From: Planctomycetota bacterium | GTDB taxonomy: Bacteria; Planctomycetota; UBA1135; GCA-002686595 | DNA length: 50,254 nucleotides | Direction: 5' to 3' | NCBI GenBank assembly: GCA_016872795.1 | Contig: VGYZ01000024.1 | Span: 1-50,254 of the forward strand | Shown here: positions 1 to 8,676 of the stretch, in pieces | Layout of the letters: every line of letters starts with the position of its first letter | Position numbering within the stretch: position 1 is the first letter of the stretch | The notes under the pieces: model-generated | Told to the model about the DNA's origin: nothing | Database searches by the model: none | What the model saw: only the letters and a program-made list of their open reading frames with translations | Position numbers and translations under genes: made by a program

Positions 1-1169
1 GCGAGAACGCCCAAGCAGGCGAGCGCGGCCGGTCGGCGCAGGCGCTCGAGCGCGAGCGCGACGAGCAGCGCGACGCCGAGCGCGCTCAGATAGAGGAAGC
101 GCTCGGAGAGCGGGAAGCGGCCGATCGACTCGATGCGCGCCACGGCGGGCGCGATGCCGCCGAGCGCGAGCACGAGTGCGAGTACGACACCGCGTGCGCC
201 ACGCCTCCACGCCACGCGCAGCGCGATCGCCCACGCGACGAGCGCGGCGACCGCGATCCACAGCTGCGCGTCATCCCACGGGATTTCAGGCCGCACTTCG
301 CGGAACAGATTGAGCCGCAGCGGCCACGCGAGCAGCACCAGCGCGCCGCCGAGCAGCTCGACGCGCAGCGTGAACGCGCGCAGCGCCGTCTCGCGCAGGT
401 GGGATGTGACGAGGTCGAAGCCGGCCGCCGAGCTCTCGAACACGAGCGTGCGCGCGAGCCAGTAGCCTGCGAGCGCCACGAGTGCGGGCAAGTACGCGCG
501 CAGTCGCGGCTTGTTCTCGCCGCCCAGCGCCCAATCGAGTGCGGGCGCGAGCGCGAACCACGCCAGCGCGCTCTCCTTCGAGGCGAGCGCCGCGAGCAGC
601 GTGAGCGCGGGCGCGAGCGCGAGGCCCGGACTCCCCGCGCGTCGCCAGCGCGCGAAGAACAACAGCGAGGCGAGCAGGAAGAAGCCCGCGAGCGGGTCGT
701 TGATCGCGGAGATCCACGCGACGGACTCGACATGCACGGGATGCAGGCCGAAGAGCAGCGCCGCCGCGCTCGGCATGATCAGGCTTCGCCCGGCGAACGC
801 GGTGCGCACGAGCGCGAACACCAGCGCGACCGAGCCCGTGTGCAGCGCGAGCGACAGCAGATGAAAGCCCCACGGCTCGCCATCGCCGAGCGCGCGACCG
901 ATGTAGAGCGCGACCAGCGCCAGCGGCCGCCAGTAGCCGACGCGCAGCGCCTGGTCCGGCTCGACGAAATCCCAGTGCGGCCGCCCGAGCGACTCCATGA
1001 GCGGCTCGAGACCGCCCAGCGCCCTATTGCGCGCGACGAGCAGCAAGTCGTCGTACACGAGCTCGCCCCCGAGCGCGCCCGCGAACGCCGCCACCACCAC
1101 GACGAGCACCGCCGCCAGCGCTCCCATCGTCGCCGCGCGTCCCGCTGCCCCGCTCTCCATCACCTGCAT
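1..1169 (-). CDS. TMTC/DUF1736-like polytopic membrane protein (3' end outside window)
   Basis: Open without a stop from ATG at 1169 to the window edge, about 389 codons; the C-terminus is missing. The translation is strongly hydrophobic with several membrane segments. Diagnostic stretches are WGFHLLSLALHT near residue 85, HPVHVESVAWISAINDPLAG near residue 125 and LSERFLYLSALG near residue 345. These match the HPxHxESVAW...DxL and ..RFxYLxxxG signatures of bacterial TMTC-like proteins, which combine a GT-C type membrane O-glycosyltransferase-like region with C-terminal TPRs. The gene at 16423-18817 is a broken paralogue. The start is supported by a TATCAT hexamer eight nt upstream (1178-1183). 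Probable role: membrane glycosyl transfer to exported proteins; substrate unknown. The family call is from motifs, the function inferred. Confidence 0.75.
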   Translation of the reverse strand, partial: MQVMESGAAGRAATMGALAAVLVVVVAAFAGALGGELVYDDLLLVARNRALGGLEPLMESLGRPHWDFVEPDQALRVGYWRPLALVALYIGRALGDGEPWGFHLLSLALHTGSVALVFALVRTAFAGRSLIMPSAAALLFGLHPVHVESVAWISAINDPLAGFFLLASLLFFARWRRAGSPGLALAPALTLLAALASKESALAWFALAPALDWALGGENKPRLRAYLPALVALAGYWLARTLVFESSAAGFDLVTSHLRETALRAFTLRVELLGGALVLLAWPLRLNLFREVRPEIPWDDAQLWIAVAALVAWAIALRVAWRRGARGVVLALVLALGGIAPAVARIESIGRFPLSERFLYLSALGVALLVALALERLRRPAALACLGVL

Positions 1170-1177
1170 GCCGCGCG

Positions 1178-1183
1178 ATGATA
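1178..1183 (-). promoter_or_regulatory. -10-like TATCAT just before the TMTC-like gene
   Basis: TATCAT on the minus strand is separated by eight nt from ATG 1169. This spacing would put the transcription start at or next to the start codon. No convincing -35 is visible. The rest of 1170-1335 holds no gene that I can see. Confidence 0.4.
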
Positions 1184-1335
1184 CGCGCGCCCCGCCACGC
1201 GCTCGCGTGCCACTTTCGCCGACCCGCACACCCCGTGCGTCCACGCTCGACGCCCGTGCGTCACCGCACTTCGAGCTGTCTGCCAGCCTTGCGTGGGGGA
1301 GCTCGAGCTGCGCCAGCGCCTGCCGCGTTCGGGGG

Positions 1336-2229
1336 CTAGGCGCTCAGCACATACTGGCGGCGCGAGATGACGAGGCTGCCGAGCGCGAGCGAGACGGCCA
1401 GGATGACGGCCAGCGCGAGCAGCGCGGCGCGCGTCGTGTCGGGCTCGGCGAGCTGAGCCTCGGCCACGAGCCGCCACAGCTCGGGGTTCTCGCTCATCAA
1501 CATGCTGCGCAAGTAGAACTGCACGGTGAGCTGCTGGCTCGTGCCCGGCAGGTTGGCGAGGAAGCCCTCGATGGCGAAGGCGTAGCCGAGGCCGACGATC
1601 ATCGGGTGGCGGTTGAAGGTGCCGAGCGCGGCGAAGAGCGCCGAGTAGACCGCGGCTCCCGCGAGCGTTGCGGCGAGCATCGCGCCGAACAGGCCTTCGG
1701 GCAATTCGCCTTCGGGCATCGCCTGCAGGAACTCTGCCGGGATGTCGCGATCGATCGTGCGCGTGCGCGTCTCGCCGCGGCGGTCGGTCCATGTCACCGT
1801 GCGCGGCTCGGCCTTCTTCCAATCCGGCGCCTGCGACTCGACCGCGAGCTTGAGCCCGCCGACGCTGCCGGTGAGCAGCACGGCGAGCACCGTCGCCGCC
1901 GCGAGCCAGCGTCCGACGAGGATCGAGGCGCGCGAGATCGGGCGCGTCAGCAGGTATGTGATCGTGCGGTCGTCGACTTCCTCGGAAATCACGGCCGAAC
2001 CGGTGATCACCGCCGCGAGCGGCACGAGCACCGACAGCAGCATGAAGAACGCCGGATAGAGGAAGGCTTCGATCGGAGACGGGCCGTGGGGCACGAACTT
2101 GAGCAGCCCGAAGGCGACCAGCGGCACGAGCGCGCAGCCGAGCGCCACGAGCAGGGTGCGCCGCGCGAGGCAGACGCGCGGCAGGTAGGTGCGCCAGAAG
2201 AGCAGCGTGGTGCGCAGGAACGACATCAT
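1336..2229 (-). CDS. ABC-2 type transporter permease (second module)
   Basis: 297 residues starting MMSFLRTTLL, with about six hydrophobic segments. After the third comes VISEEVDDRTITYLLTRPIS, the conserved cytoplasmic-loop signature of ABC-2 exporter permeases (E-x-R-x-x-G/T...L-L-x-x-P-x-S/R). A soluble stretch of about 50 residues (near 130-180, containing DWKKAEP and RGETRTR) lies between membrane segments and probably faces the periplasm. ATG 2229 overlaps the TGA of the upstream ATPase in an ATGA, so the pair is translationally coupled and should form one exporter. It is the last gene of a four-gene minus-strand operon. The substrate cannot be read from sequence. Confidence 0.85.
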   Translation of the reverse strand: MMSFLRTTLLFWRTYLPRVCLARRTLLVALGCALVPLVAFGLLKFVPHGPSPIEAFLYPAFFMLLSVLVPLAAVITGSAVISEEVDDRTITYLLTRPISRASILVGRWLAAATVLAVLLTGSVGGLKLAVESQAPDWKKAEPRTVTWTDRRGETRTRTIDRDIPAEFLQAMPEGELPEGLFGAMLAATLAGAAVYSALFAALGTFNRHPMIVGLGYAFAIEGFLANLPGTSQQLTVQFYLRSMLMSENPELWRLVAEAQLAEPDTTRAALLALAVILAVSLALGSLVISRRQYVLSA

Positions 2230-3146
2230 CCCACCAGGTAGTCGAAGACGGATTCGAGGTTCGCGTCGTGGCTCTCGATCGAGCGGATGCCCGCGCGCTC
2301 GCGCGGGGCGAGCGCCGTGAGTTCGCGGAAGAAGCGCTCGACGTCGCCGGTCTCGACCGCCACACGGCCGTCGGCGGCGATGCGCACGGAGCTGACCGGC
2401 TCGAGGGCCATGAGCACGGCGGCGAGGCGACGCGCGTCGCGCGCCACGAGCTCGACGCGGCGCGGATGGCGCGAGAGCAGGCGCCGGATCTCGCCCACGG
2501 GTCCCTGCGCGAGCAGTCGTCCGCGATGGAAGAGCACGATGCTCGGCGTCAGCGCCTCGACTTCGTGGAGCACATGGCTCGAGACGAGCACATGCATACC
2601 GGCGGCGCCGAGCTCGGCGAACAGCTTCTGGATCTCCGCGCGGCCGACCGGATCGAGGCCGTTGAGCGGCTCGTCGGCCACGACGAGCTCGGGGTCGTGC
2701 GCGATCGCCTGCGCGATCTTCGTGCGCTGGCGCATGCCCTTGGAATAGCCCGCGGTGCGGCGCGTGCGCGCGTCGAGGAGCCCGACGCGATCGAGCGCGG
2801 CGTGCGCTCGACGGCGTGCCTCGCTCGGCGCGTAGCCCGAGAGACGCATCAGGAACTCAACCACTTCGAGCCCCGTCATGTCGCCCCAGATCGCCTCCTG
2901 CTGCGGGCAGAAGCCGACGCGGCGGAAGTACTCGCGGTTCGCGAACGGCGCGTGGCCGAGCACGCGGATGTCGCCGCGCGCGGGGCGCAGCTCGCCGGCC
3001 ACGAGTTTCAGGAATGTGCTCTTGCCGGCGCCGTTCGGACCGACGAGGCCGGTGATGCCGCCCTGAATCGTGAGCGTGAGCTCCGACAGGCCGACGACCT
3101 GCCCGTACCAGCAACCGACCTTGTCGGCGACGACCAGCGCGCTCAA
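2226..3146 (-). CDS. ABC transporter ATP-binding protein (second module)
   Basis: 306 residues. Walker A GPNGAGKS is at about 36-43, the signature YSKGMRQRTKIAQAI near 138, Walker B LVVADEPLNGLDP near 160 and the switch histidine in VSSHVLHEVE. The C-terminal ~80 residues form the accessory domain found on ABC-2 exporter ATPases. The only workable start is TTG 3146, which overlaps the TGA of the upstream permease as TTGA; longer readings upstream run through that permease in another frame. It powers the permease encoded immediately after it. Walker B has AD-EP instead of the commoner LD-EP, a conservative change. Confidence 0.87.
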   Translation of the reverse strand: MSALVVADKVGCWYGQVVGLSELTLTIQGGITGLVGPNGAGKSTFLKLVAGELRPARGDIRVLGHAPFANREYFRRVGFCPQQEAIWGDMTGLEVVEFLMRLSGYAPSEARRRAHAALDRVGLLDARTRRTAGYSKGMRQRTKIAQAIAHDPELVVADEPLNGLDPVGRAEIQKLFAELGAAGMHVLVSSHVLHEVEALTPSIVLFHRGRLLAQGPVGEIRRLLSRHPRRVELVARDARRLAAVLMALEPVSSVRIAADGRVAVETGDVERFFRELTALAPRERAGIRSIESHDANLESVFDYLVG

Positions 3147-4060
3147 GCGACGACCTCCAGCCGCCGCAGGCGCCGCGCCACGAGCAGACCGCCGAGGGCG
3201 GCGAGCCCGAGCACGATCGCGAGCGAGTACCACGGGTTCCAGTCGAAGCGCGACTGGTTGGCGTTCATCATCCAGTCCGCGAGGCGGCGCAGGTTCATCA
3301 GCACGCCGAGCATCGACCAGTCGCGGTCGCCCTGCGTGCCGGCGAGCATCGCGCCGAGGGAGTCGCTGCCCAAGATGAACGCGAACACGCCCGCGAGCGC
3401 GTAGCTCTTGCGCGAGGCGAGCGAGGAGATCCCGAGCGCGATCATGCTCAGCACGAGCACATTGAGCGAGGCGTAGCCCAGCGAGCCGAGCAGCACATCC
3501 CACTTCTCGAACAGGAACGCGTAGTCGGGCGACGAGAAGACGGCGACGAGCCCGATCAGCAGCACCGGTCCGACGGTCACCATCGCGCCGAAGCTCGCGA
3601 TCGTCAGGAAATGCCCGAAGAAATAGTCGAGTCGCGAGAGCGGGCGCGAGAAGTACAGGAGGTGGGCGCCGGCGCGCTGGTCCTCGCACACGAGCCCCGC
3701 GCCGAACCACGCGATCGCGAGCAGGGCGAAGACGCGGCTCACATAGGTGAAGATCACGATCTGGTCGTGCACCTGGATCAGCTGGCCCGCGAGCGCTCCC
3801 GCCATCGAGCCCGCGGGACCGGCGCCGCCCATGCCGGGAATCGGCGAGCCCAGGCCCTGCTCGAGCGTGAACTTGCTGTACACGACGAACGAGAACACGA
3901 CGCCGGAGATCCACGGCGGCACGAACAGCAGGAGCAGCGGCAGCTTGCGCTTGAACGCGACCTGCATCCGCGCGCGCCAGAGGTGCGCGGCGGGAAAACG
4001 CACGGGCGCGAGCGAGCCCTTGAGGCGCCGGTAGATCTCGGTGTGCGCGGTCGCGGTCAT
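3143..4060 (-). CDS. ABC-2 type transporter permease (first module)
   Basis: 305 residues beginning MTATAHTEIYRRLKGSL. A cytoplasmic N-terminus is followed by about six membrane spans. The loop FGAGLVCEDQRAGAHLLYFS and then RPLSRLDYFFGHF matches the ABC-2 permease loop motif (E-D-x-R-x-G...L-L-Y/x-S-x-P-x-S/R). A Gly/Pro/Ala-rich stretch near residues 72-92 (SPIPGMGGAGPAG) lies in the first periplasmic loop. ATG 4060 overlaps the TGA of the preceding ATPase (ATGA), and its own stop overlaps the next ATPase start (TTGA). Works with the ATPase at 4057-4995. Cargo unknown; relatives export polysaccharides, lipids or antibiotics, or serve gliding and copper-centre assembly. Confidence 0.85.
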   Translation of the reverse strand: MTATAHTEIYRRLKGSLAPVRFPAAHLWRARMQVAFKRKLPLLLLFVPPWISGVVFSFVVYSKFTLEQGLGSPIPGMGGAGPAGSMAGALAGQLIQVHDQIVIFTYVSRVFALLAIAWFGAGLVCEDQRAGAHLLYFSRPLSRLDYFFGHFLTIASFGAMVTVGPVLLIGLVAVFSSPDYAFLFEKWDVLLGSLGYASLNVLVLSMIALGISSLASRKSYALAGVFAFILGSDSLGAMLAGTQGDRDWSMLGVLMNLRRLADWMMNANQSRFDWNPWYSLAIVLGLAALGGLLVARRLRRLEVVA

Positions 4061-4995
4061 TGCGCGACTCCCTCGGACTCGCGCAGGAGGCGCAAGAACA
4101 CATCCTCGAGAGACGAGCGCAGGTCCTCGACACTCTCGATCCACGCGCCGTTCGCGCCGGCGAGCTCGAACAGCGAGTCGGCGTCGTCGATGCGCGCCGC
4201 GATGCGGAACGCTCCGGGTCCGGTGCGCGAGACGCTCATGCCCTCGGCCGCGAGCGCGCGCTCGAAGGCCGCCTCTTCGCCGCCGACGCGCACGCGCACG
4301 ATGTGCTCGTCCGAGCGCGTCAGATCTGCGATCGAGCCGCGCTCGATGACATGCCCGCGGTTCAGCACGACGACATGGTCGCAGGTGCGCTCGACATCCG
4401 GCAGCTGGTGCGAACACAGGATCAGGTGCTTGCCCTGCGCGTGACCGAGGTCGTGCACGAGGTCGAGCATGTGACGGCGACCCTTGGGGTCGAGTCCGTT
4501 GGTGGGCTCGTCGAGCAGGAGCAGCGGCGGGTCGTGCGCGATCGCTTGAGCGAGCTTCACGCGCTGCTTCATGCCGGTCGAGTACTCGCTCATCGGCCGG
4601 TAGCGCTGGTCGTCGAGGCCGACATAATCGAGCGATTCGTGTGCCCGCGTCATCGCGTCGTCTGGCGTGAGCCCCGTGATGCGACAGAGCGTCGTCACCA
4701 TCTCGACCGCGTTCATGCCTGGCAGCAGGCAGTCTCCCTCCGGCATGTAGCCGACGCGCTGGCGCAGCTCGAGCGCGTCTGTGCGACCCACAGGATCGAG
4801 TCCGAGGATGCGCGCCGAGCCCTCATCCGGCTCGATCAGGCCGAGCAGCAACTTGAGCAAGGTCGTCTTGCCGGCGCCATTCGGGCCGAGCAGCCCGACG
4901 GGGCCGCCGAGAAACTCGAGCGTGAGCCCATCGAGCGCGCGCACATTGCGGTAGCACTTGACGAGACCGCGAATGGAGATGATCGGTTCGCTCAT
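4057..4995 (-). CDS. ABC transporter ATP-binding protein (first module)
   Basis: 312 residues from ATG 4995 (MSEPIISIRGLVKCY). Walker A GPNGAGKT is at 37-44, the signature YSTGMKQRVKLAQAI at about 138-152, Walker B LLLLDEPTNGLDP at about 158-170 and the H-switch ILCSHQLPD near 190. The C-terminal ~90 residues are the accessory domain seen in exporter ATPases. First gene of the operon ATPase-permease-ATPase-permease, all joined by 4-nt overlaps, so two related exporters are made together or the four chains form one heteromeric complex. Transcribed divergently from the coiled-coil protein at 5151 across a 155-bp gap. An in-frame extension to 5133 exists, but its residues do not look like family sequence. 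Confidence 0.88.
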   Translation of the reverse strand: MSEPIISIRGLVKCYRNVRALDGLTLEFLGGPVGLLGPNGAGKTTLLKLLLGLIEPDEGSARILGLDPVGRTDALELRQRVGYMPEGDCLLPGMNAVEMVTTLCRITGLTPDDAMTRAHESLDYVGLDDQRYRPMSEYSTGMKQRVKLAQAIAHDPPLLLLDEPTNGLDPKGRRHMLDLVHDLGHAQGKHLILCSHQLPDVERTCDHVVVLNRGHVIERGSIADLTRSDEHIVRVRVGGEEAAFERALAAEGMSVSRTGPGAFRIAARIDDADSLFELAGANGAWIESVEDLRSSLEDVFLRLLRESEGVAQ

Positions 4996-5150
4996 GGGGC
5001 GCCGCGAGAATGACGCGCTCGCCCGCGCATGCAAGCCGCGGCCGGATTTCGCGCAGTCCTTACCGCTCCCCACGATCTGCGGATGGCGCCGCCACGCGCC
5101 GCGCGGGCTGCTAGGATTCTGCACGCGGAGCAATCAGGCAGCGCCAGCCC

Positions 5151-6968
5151 ATGCAGCACGATGACGAGCAACTGTGCGGGAGCGGCACTGGCCCGCGTCC
5201 CTACGAGGTGCTGTGGGTCCCGGAGCCGGCCGAGGTCGCGCCGACTCCGGCCGTGCACGAGCCGACGAGCGTGCCGGCGAGCGTGCCGGCGAGTATGCCC
5301 GTGCCCGCGCGTCGCGACGGTCACGGCTGGTGGACCACGCTCCTCGTCGCAGCGCTCGCCGCTGGCCTGACGGTGGCGTTGGGGTTGTTGCTCGAAGGCG
5401 AAGAAGTGCGGGCGGAAGAGCCGTTGGAGCTGTTGAAGCTGCGCGCGGACTCGGTGCTGGCCGCGCAGGAGCTCGCGGCGGCACGGCGCAGCGCCAGCGA
5501 GTTCGAGTTGCGCGCCGCGGATGCGGAACGGCAGCGGCTTGCCGCTGCGCACGCTGCGCGGGAGAACTTCGAGCGAGTGCAGGAGGAACTCGACCGGGCG
5601 CGGCAGCGAGAGCAGCAGCTCGCGGCGGAGCTCCTCGCGGCGCAAGCCCGCGCCGAGGAGCTCGCGGCTCGTCCTCAGGTAGCAGAGCGCGAATCGACCG
5701 ACGAGGAGCGTGCGGCGCGCGTCTTCTTGGCCGGGCTGGCGGCGCTCGACGAAGCGCGCGTGGCCGATGCGCGCGAAGCGTGCGCTGCGCTCGAGCGACT
5801 CGGTCTCGGAGGCGGCGCCGATCTCGCGCGTATCGCGGACTGCGCCGATTCGCTCGCGCGCTTCGAGGCGAGCTGCGCGGCCGCAAATGCGCTGCCCGGA
5901 GAGTTGCGCGCCGCGCTCCAGCGACTCGAGGCCGCCCGCGGCGAGCAGGCCACGCTCTCGGCGGAGCGCTGGCCGTGGCTCGCCCTTCCCGAAATCGCGG
6001 CGCGCGTCCGCGAGTCCCTCGCGCGCACGCTCGACGCGCTCGCGGCGCGTTGCGAACTCGCCCGCACGAAGCTGCTCGAACTCGACGCTGCGGACTGGGC
6101 GACAAGGGCGTCGATGTGGAAGGCCACGCAGTCGAGCTCCGTACTCGACCACGCCGCGAGCTTCGGCTGCGCACATCTCTCCGAGCTTGCGCCCAGGCTC
6201 GTGCCGGAGCTGCGCACGGCGCTCCTCCGCCTTCGCCAGCTCGATCTTGCCCAGCTGCGCGACCTGCGCGACCTGCCGGTCTGGGCCGAGCGCGTGCGCA
6301 CGGGAGCGATCACACTCTCGCCGCGCGAGCGCACGGATCTCGAGCTGCTCGCCTTCGCGCAGCGCTGGTTCGATGACACGCCGGGAAACGAGCGGCCGCC
6401 CGATTGGACGACCATCGAGCTCGAAGCGCCTTCTGGCGAGCGCGGAGACTGGCGTCGAGAGTTGCAGCTGCTGTGGAGCCTCTCGCAGCCCGACTCCGGC
6501 TTTCCGCTGCGCGACAACGGAGTGCGGATCTACCGGCAGATCGATGCACAGGGGCGCGTCGAGTGGTGGCGTGAGCTCGCCATTTCCGCGCGCGACGGAG
6601 TGTGGCGCGTGCAACGCGAGCGGCTCGCGGACGATGGCTCGACTCCGATCGCGAGCGAGACGCTGCGCATCGAGCGACGCGGCGGCGAGCTCGTCCTCGC
6701 GGGCAGTGGCGAGACGCTGCTCGACCTGCGCGCCCTCGGCGCCACGACGCGCGTCGCGGAATTCGAGCCGCACTTCGGCGGGGCGCTGCCGTCCACGCTG
6801 GGCATCGCGGAGGCGGAGCTCGCGGCGTTCCGCGCACGGCGGCCGGTGTGTCTGATTCACGCGTCGGCGGGCACGCGCCGCTGGTTCGAGCCGCACTGGG
6901 GCCTGGTGCGCGAGGCGCTCTCCACGACGCGCGGGTCTGTCGAACGCGAACTCGTCTTCGCACGCTGA
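5151..6968 (+). CDS. Single-span membrane protein with long coiled coil, function unknown
   Basis: 605 residues that I do not recognise as a named family. Residues 1-58 are Pro/Val/Ala-rich, including a short repeat PASVPASMPVPA. A single membrane span lies at about 60-81 (WTTLLVAALAAGLTVALG). Residues about 90-190 are rich in Ala/Glu/Arg/Gln and read as a coiled coil; the remainder is a mixed, mostly helical domain ending in a beta-rich part (DGVWRVQRERL, GGELVLAGSGETLLDLRALG). Topology suggests N-in with a large extracytoplasmic part. A TAGGAT hexamer lies 33 nt upstream (5112-5117). It shares the divergent region with the ABC exporter operon, a possible but unproven functional link. Confidence 0.6.
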   Translation: MQHDDEQLCGSGTGPRPYEVLWVPEPAEVAPTPAVHEPTSVPASVPASMPVPARRDGHGWWTTLLVAALAAGLTVALGLLLEGEEVRAEEPLELLKLRADSVLAAQELAAARRSASEFELRAADAERQRLAAAHAARENFERVQEELDRARQREQQLAAELLAAQARAEELAARPQVAERESTDEERAARVFLAGLAALDEARVADAREACAALERLGLGGGADLARIADCADSLARFEASCAAANALPGELRAALQRLEAARGEQATLSAERWPWLALPEIAARVRESLARTLDALAARCELARTKLLELDAADWATRASMWKATQSSSVLDHAASFGCAHLSELAPRLVPELRTALLRLRQLDLAQLRDLRDLPVWAERVRTGAITLSPRERTDLELLAFAQRWFDDTPGNERPPDWTTIELEAPSGERGDWRRELQLLWSLSQPDSGFPLRDNGVRIYRQIDAQGRVEWWRELAISARDGVWRVQRERLADDGSTPIASETLRIERRGGELVLAGSGETLLDLRALGATTRVAEFEPHFGGALPSTLGIAEAELAAFRARRPVCLIHASAGTRRWFEPHWGLVREALSTTRGSVERELVFAR

Positions 6969-6974
6969 ACGACC

Positions 6975-6980
6975 TATCGT
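6975..6980 (+). promoter_or_regulatory. -10-like TATCGT, probable leaderless start
   Basis: TATCGT is followed by only seven nt before ATG 6988, the normal -10 to +1 distance, so the mRNA would begin at or beside the start codon. The previous gene stops at 6968, leaving no room for a leader. Confidence 0.45.
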
Positions 6981-6987
6981 AGCGCCC

Positions 6988-7884
6988 ATGTTCGACCGCA
7001 GACGCTTGCTCGTGAGCGGCGGGGCGTTCGCGCTCTCCGCGGCCTTCATGTCTCGGCTGCAGGCTCAGCAAGCGCGCGCTCCGCGCAAGCTGCGCAAGGC
7101 GCTCATGCTCTACATGTGTCGCGACGGCAAGACGCTGCGCGAAAAGTTCGAGATCATCTCTCGCGCTGGATTCGAGGGCGTCGAGCTCGACAGCCCCAGC
7201 CCGATTTCGCGCGAGGAAGTGCTCGCGGCGCGCGACGCGACGGGACTCGCGGTGTGCGGCACGGTCGACTCGGTGCACTGGCGCAAGCAGCTCGCGGATC
7301 CGAGCGCGGAGGTGCGCAAGGAGGCCGTCGAGGCGCTCGAGACCGCGCTGCGCGACTGCCATGCCTTCGGCGGCGACAGCGTGCTGCTCGTTCCGGCGAT
7401 CGTGAACACCACCGTCGACTACAAGAGCGCCTACGAGCGCTCGCAGTCCGAGCTGCGCCGCGTGCTCCCGCTCGCCGCGGAATTGAAGGTCAAGATCGGC
7501 ATCGAGAATGTCTGGAACGACTTCTTGCTCTCGCCGCTCGAGGCCGCGCGCTATCTCGACGAGCTCGAGAGCCCGTGGGTCGGCTGGCACCTCGACTGCG
7601 GGAACATCGTGAACTACGGCCACGGCGAGCAGTGGGTGCGCATCCTTGGGAAGCGTTTGTGCAAGCTGCACATCAAGGACTACAGCCGCAAGCGCCGCGA
7701 CGGCGAGGGCCTGTGGAAGGGCTTCGATGTGGCGCTCGGCGAAGGCGACGCGAATTGGAAGGCGCTGATGGCAGCGCTCGACGAAGTGGGCTTCGCGGGC
7801 TGGGCCTCGGCCGAAGTCGCGGCCGGCGACGAGGCGCACCTGCGCGATGTCGTCGCGCGCATGGATCGCATCTTCTCGGCGTGA
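6988..7884 (+). CDS. Exported sugar phosphate isomerase/epimerase-like TIM barrel
   Basis: 298 residues. The N-terminus MFDRRRLLVSGGAFALSAAF is a Tat-type signal (Arg pair, hydrophobic core, cut near residue 26 after LQAQ). The mature part is an AP-endonuclease-2/xylose-isomerase-like TIM barrel. Likely metal and substrate ligands sit at strand ends: GVELD near 66, IGIENVWND near 173, WHLDCGNI near 200, LHIKDY near 228 and SAEVAAG near 278. Such Tat-exported barrels are abundant in planctomycetes, often beside 3-keto-sugar hydrolases, and are thought to process oxidised sugars outside the cytoplasm. The exact substrate cannot be assigned. The gene stands alone between unrelated neighbours. 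Confidence 0.8.
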   Translation: MFDRRRLLVSGGAFALSAAFMSRLQAQQARAPRKLRKALMLYMCRDGKTLREKFEIISRAGFEGVELDSPSPISREEVLAARDATGLAVCGTVDSVHWRKQLADPSAEVRKEAVEALETALRDCHAFGGDSVLLVPAIVNTTVDYKSAYERSQSELRRVLPLAAELKVKIGIENVWNDFLLSPLEAARYLDELESPWVGWHLDCGNIVNYGHGEQWVRILGKRLCKLHIKDYSRKRRDGEGLWKGFDVALGEGDANWKALMAALDEVGFAGWASAEVAAGDEAHLRDVVARMDRIFSA

Positions 7885-8018
7885 ACGCGCGCTCGCGGCG
7901 CGGAGCGGGCGCAGCGGCCGTGCAGCGTGCGCGTGCCGGCGGAAACTCCGAGGGAGCTGCACAGCGCACCACGCTCTCCGCGCGACGCGCCTCCGACGGG
8001 GCGACGCGCGCCTACGGC

Positions 8019-8615
8019 CTACGAGGCGTCCGGATCCTGTGAGCCCGGCAGCGCGTGCCGCTTCACGAGCGGCATCTGCGCGAGCATGAAGGCGAAGGTG
8101 GCGAGCGGCAGGCCGCCGACCTTGAACCACAGCCACGCGGAATCGTCCCACGCGCGCCGCACATACTCGTTGGCGCCGGCGAGCGCGAAGGAGAACAGGG
8201 CGAAGCGCACGGTGAACGCGTGCCAGCCGGCGTCGTTCATCGGCAAGGCCATGCCGAGCAGGCTCTTCGCGAACAGCTTGCCGAACGCGAGTCCGCCGAG
8301 CAGCGCCGCGCCGATGAAGACTTCGATCACGGTCACCTTGAGCTTGATGAAGCTCTCGTCGCCGAGCCACACGGTGAGGCCGCCGAACACGACCACCATC
8401 GCGAGCGTGACCCAAGTGAGCGGCGCGACCTTGCGCTCGACCTTCCATGAGATGCCGACCGCGACGAGCATCGCGACGATGAACACGGCCGTGCCTAGGA
8501 CCAGCCCGAGCCGCGAGCTCGCGATCAGGAACACGACCAGCGGGCCGAGCTCGACCGCGAGCTTGGCGTTGGGGGAGAGCTTGCCGTGCGCGGGGGACTG
8601 ATCCGAATTCGCCAT
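8019..8615 (-). CDS. YciB/IspZ-like inner membrane septation protein
   Basis: 198 residues from ATG 8615 (MANSDQSPAHGKLSP). Five or six membrane helices. Family landmarks are ELGPLVVFLIAS near 20, FGGLTVWLGDESFIKLKVTV near 80-98, GGLAFGKLFAKSLLG near 108 and FKVGGLPLATFAFMLAQMPL near the end, all as in YciB (septation protein A). Family members are inner-membrane proteins linked to cell-envelope synthesis and division. Only the N-terminal residues up to about 15 are non-conserved. An upstream in-frame ATG at 8657 is less likely because a TATCCT hexamer (8624-8629) lies eight nt before ATG 8615. Divergent from mutY; 7885-8018 holds no recognisable element. Confidence 0.83.
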   Translation of the reverse strand: MANSDQSPAHGKLSPNAKLAVELGPLVVFLIASSRLGLVLGTAVFIVAMLVAVGISWKVERKVAPLTWVTLAMVVVFGGLTVWLGDESFIKLKVTVIEVFIGAALLGGLAFGKLFAKSLLGMALPMNDAGWHAFTVRFALFSFALAGANEYVRRAWDDSAWLWFKVGGLPLATFAFMLAQMPLVKRHALPGSQDPDAS

Positions 8616-8623
8616 GGCGCGGC

Positions 8624-8629
8624 AGGATA
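8624..8629 (-). promoter_or_regulatory. -10-like TATCCT before the YciB-like gene
   Basis: On the minus strand TATCCT ends eight nt before ATG 8615, again the spacing of a leaderless transcript. Its position argues against the longer start at 8657. Confidence 0.45.
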
Positions 8630-8642
8630 GCAGCGCGCGATT

Positions 8643-8660
8643 GCCGTGCGCGCGCACGGC
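8643..8660. promoter_or_regulatory. 18-bp perfect palindrome between divergent genes
   Basis: GCCGTGCGCGCGCACGGC is its own reverse complement. It lies in the 61-bp gap between the divergent YciB-like gene and mutY, just upstream of both putative -10 elements, where a dimeric repressor could act on both. High GC makes chance palindromes more likely, so regulatory use is only a suggestion. Confidence 0.3.
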
Positions 8661-8664
8661 GCGC

Positions 8665-8670
8665 TAGCTT
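8665..8670 (+). promoter_or_regulatory. -10-like TAGCTT before mutY
   Basis: TAGCTT ends six nt before GTG 8677. A TTGCCG at 8641-8646 is 18 nt upstream and could serve as -35. The layout again predicts a leaderless mRNA. Confidence 0.4.
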
Positions 8671-8676
8671 GCGTCG

